Assembly (NCBI GenBank): GCA_002336465.1 | Contig: DDEP01000051.1 | Span: 1 to 23,102 of the forward strand | Direction of reading: 5' to 3' | Length of the DNA: 23,102 nt | DNA from: Pedobacter sp. UBA1951 | GTDB taxonomy: Bacteria > Bacteroidota > Bacteroidia > Sphingobacteriales > Sphingobacteriaceae | Part shown: piece after piece, positions 21,954 to 23,102 of the stretch | How the letters are laid out: the number at the start of each line of letters is the position of its first letter | Position numbering within the stretch: position 1 is the first letter of the stretch | Notes under the pieces: generated by a model | Seen by the model: the letters and a program-made list of their open reading frames with translations, nothing else | Told to the model about the DNA's origin: nothing | Databases searched by the model: none | Made by a program: the position numbers and the translations under genes

Positions 21954-23102
21954 TTAAGCTTTAACCAGATGGGTAGTAACCAATAGGTTTAAATCGTTGT
22001 CATTTATACCTGTTTTACTGTCTGCTAAAAGCAAAAATTGTTCATATACAAGTGCTAAATTATCTTTGTCTAGATCATGGCCTAGGCGTTCTAAGTGATG
22101 TTTAAGTGCATGCCTGCCACTTCTAGCGGTCAATACAATGGTTGCATCTGGAAAACCTACGTCTTCAGGTTTGATGATTTCATAATTTTCCCTGTTTTTT
22201 AAGAAACCATCTTGATGTATGCCTGAGCTGTGCGCAAAAGCATTGGCTCCTACAATTGCCTTGTTAGGTTGTACGGGCATATTCATTTGGTTACGTACCT
22301 GATGGCTTATTTCATAAAAACCCATGGTATTGATGTGGGTATGTAAACCTAGATTTTTATGGGTTTTTAATATCATAACCACTTCTTCCATTGAAGTATT
22401 CCCAGCTCTTTCGCCAATACCATTGATGGTACATTCTACTTGTCGGGCCCCATTTTGCAAGCCTGCAATTGAGTTTGCAGTAGCCAAGCCTAAATCGTTG
22501 TGGCAATGGCATGATATAATGGCTTTATCTATATTTTTAACATTTTCTTTCAGGAAAAGGATTTTAGAGCCATATTGATCGGGTAAACAATAGCCATTTG
22601 TATCGGGTATATTAACTACAGTTGCTCCGGCAGCAATAACCGATTCTATCATTTTTGCCAGATACTCAATGTCTGCACGCCCGGCATCTTCTGCATAGAA
22701 TTCTACATCTTCTACATATTGTTTCGCATATTTTACAGCGGTTACGGCACGTTCTAAAATCTCTTCGCGTGTGCTGTTAAATTTATGTTTGATGTGCATA
22801 TCTGATGAACCTATACCGGTATGTATGCGTGGCCTTTTGGCATATTTTAATGCTTGTGCAGCTACATCAATGTCGTTTTTATTGGCGCGGGTAAGTGCAC
22901 AAATAATAGGGTTGGTAACCGCTTTTGACAGTTCTACAACGCTGTTAAAATCTCCCGGGCTCGATACCGGAAAACCTGCTTCTATCACGTCAACACCTAA
23001 TGTTTCTAATGATTTGGCGATCTCGATCTTTTGTATGGTGCTTAACTGACAACCTGGTACCTGTTCGCCATCGCGAAGAGTGGTATCAAAAATGTAAACT
23101 TT
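21954..23102 (-). CDS. leuA: 2-isopropylmalate synthase, 5' end outside the window
   Basis: Joins acetyl-CoA and 3-methyl-2-oxobutanoate in the first step of leucine synthesis. The frame is open to the right edge of the window, giving 382 visible residues; the visible protein starts KVYIFDTTLRDGEQVPGCQL, so only a few N-terminal residues are missing. ATG 22988 is internal and not the start. Metal and active-site motifs are the DTTLRDGEQ block, HCHNDLGLATAN and INGIGERAGN. The protein ends at LLVTTHLVKA, about 390 residues in total, so it lacks the C-terminal leucine-binding regulatory domain of the 520-residue enzymes. Homocitrate or citramalate synthase are close relatives, but context with ilvA favours leuA. 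Confidence 0.92.
   Translation of the reverse strand, partial: KVYIFDTTLRDGEQVPGCQLSTIQKIEIAKSLETLGVDVIEAGFPVSSPGDFNSVVELSKAVTNPIICALTRANKNDIDVAAQALKYAKRPRIHTGIGSSDMHIKHKFNSTREEILERAVTAVKYAKQYVEDVEFYAEDAGRADIEYLAKMIESVIAAGATVVNIPDTNGYCLPDQYGSKILFLKENVKNIDKAIISCHCHNDLGLATANSIAGLQNGARQVECTINGIGERAGNTSMEEVVMILKTHKNLGLHTHINTMGFYEISHQVRNQMNMPVQPNKAIVGANAFAHSSGIHQDGFLKNRENYEIIKPEDVGFPDATIVLTARSGRHALKHHLERLGHDLDKDNLALVYEQFLLLADSKTGINDNDLNLLVTTHLVKA

Noticed and set aside
1..23102. tRNA or rRNA genes, CRISPR arrays, insertion sequences, prophage or integrase genes
   Set aside because: None seen on either strand by eye; the repeats found are single hairpins or palindromes, not arrays or transposon ends. 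A covariance search could still reveal small RNAs.

Overview
The window looks like chromosomal DNA from a Bacteroidota bacterium, most likely a member of the Sphingobacteriaceae (Pedobacter-like). The base composition is AT-rich and Shine-Dalgarno sites are weak. Promoters resemble the Bacteroidota -7 box TAnnTTTG. Other lineage markers are a HemC-HemD fusion, a TGCAACC/CATCTA-type ECF promoter and LytTR and porin-family proteins of the usual Bacteroidota style. The species assignment is inference; no database was searched.

Layout. 1-58: start of a secreted-protein gene leaving the window on the left. 317-685: stand-alone LytTR DNA-binding protein, convergent with 686-2602 on the minus strand (alpha/beta hydrolase, then a RHH antitoxin/MazF toxin pair, then a YjbQ-family protein). 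2763-11317: haem biosynthesis block on the plus strand, hemA, hemC-hemD fusion, hemB, hemL, a histidine kinase, an OmpR-type regulator, a membrane-anchored TPR-like protein, hemE. hemL to hemE are packed with gaps of 6, 3, -1 and 2 bases, so the two-component system is embedded in the haem operon. 11457-13195: HemJ-like protoporphyrinogen oxidase followed by a signal-peptide outer-membrane-like protein of unknown role. 13361-16446: ECF sigma factor, membrane anti-sigma-like protein, beta-barrel outer-membrane protein and a secreted HExxH metallopeptidase, closed by a strong terminator at 16479-16510. 16602-18631: radical SAM protein with a helix-hairpin-helix tail plus its DUF4130 partner, a putative DNA repair/modification pair of unknown chemistry. 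18694-19689: orphan ABC ATPase, convergent with a small lipoprotein (19696-20100, minus). 20424-23102, minus strand: leuA (5' end cut by the window) followed by ilvA, separated by a structured, repeat-like 285-base gap.

How it fits together. HemA and HemL make 5-aminolevulinate from glutamyl-tRNA (C5 route). HemB, HemC, HemD and HemE carry it to coproporphyrinogen III, and HemJ would act on protoporphyrinogen IX later. HemF/HemN and HemH are not in this window. hemA, hemC and hemB each have a TAnnTTTG box 21-26 bases before the chosen start codon, which suggests several promoters with short leaders. The embedded two-component system is a candidate regulator of the pathway. The most interesting under-described items are this embedded TCS-TPR module, the radical SAM/DUF4130 pair, the sigma/anti-sigma/OMP/peptidase module, and the structured sequence between leuA and ilvA.
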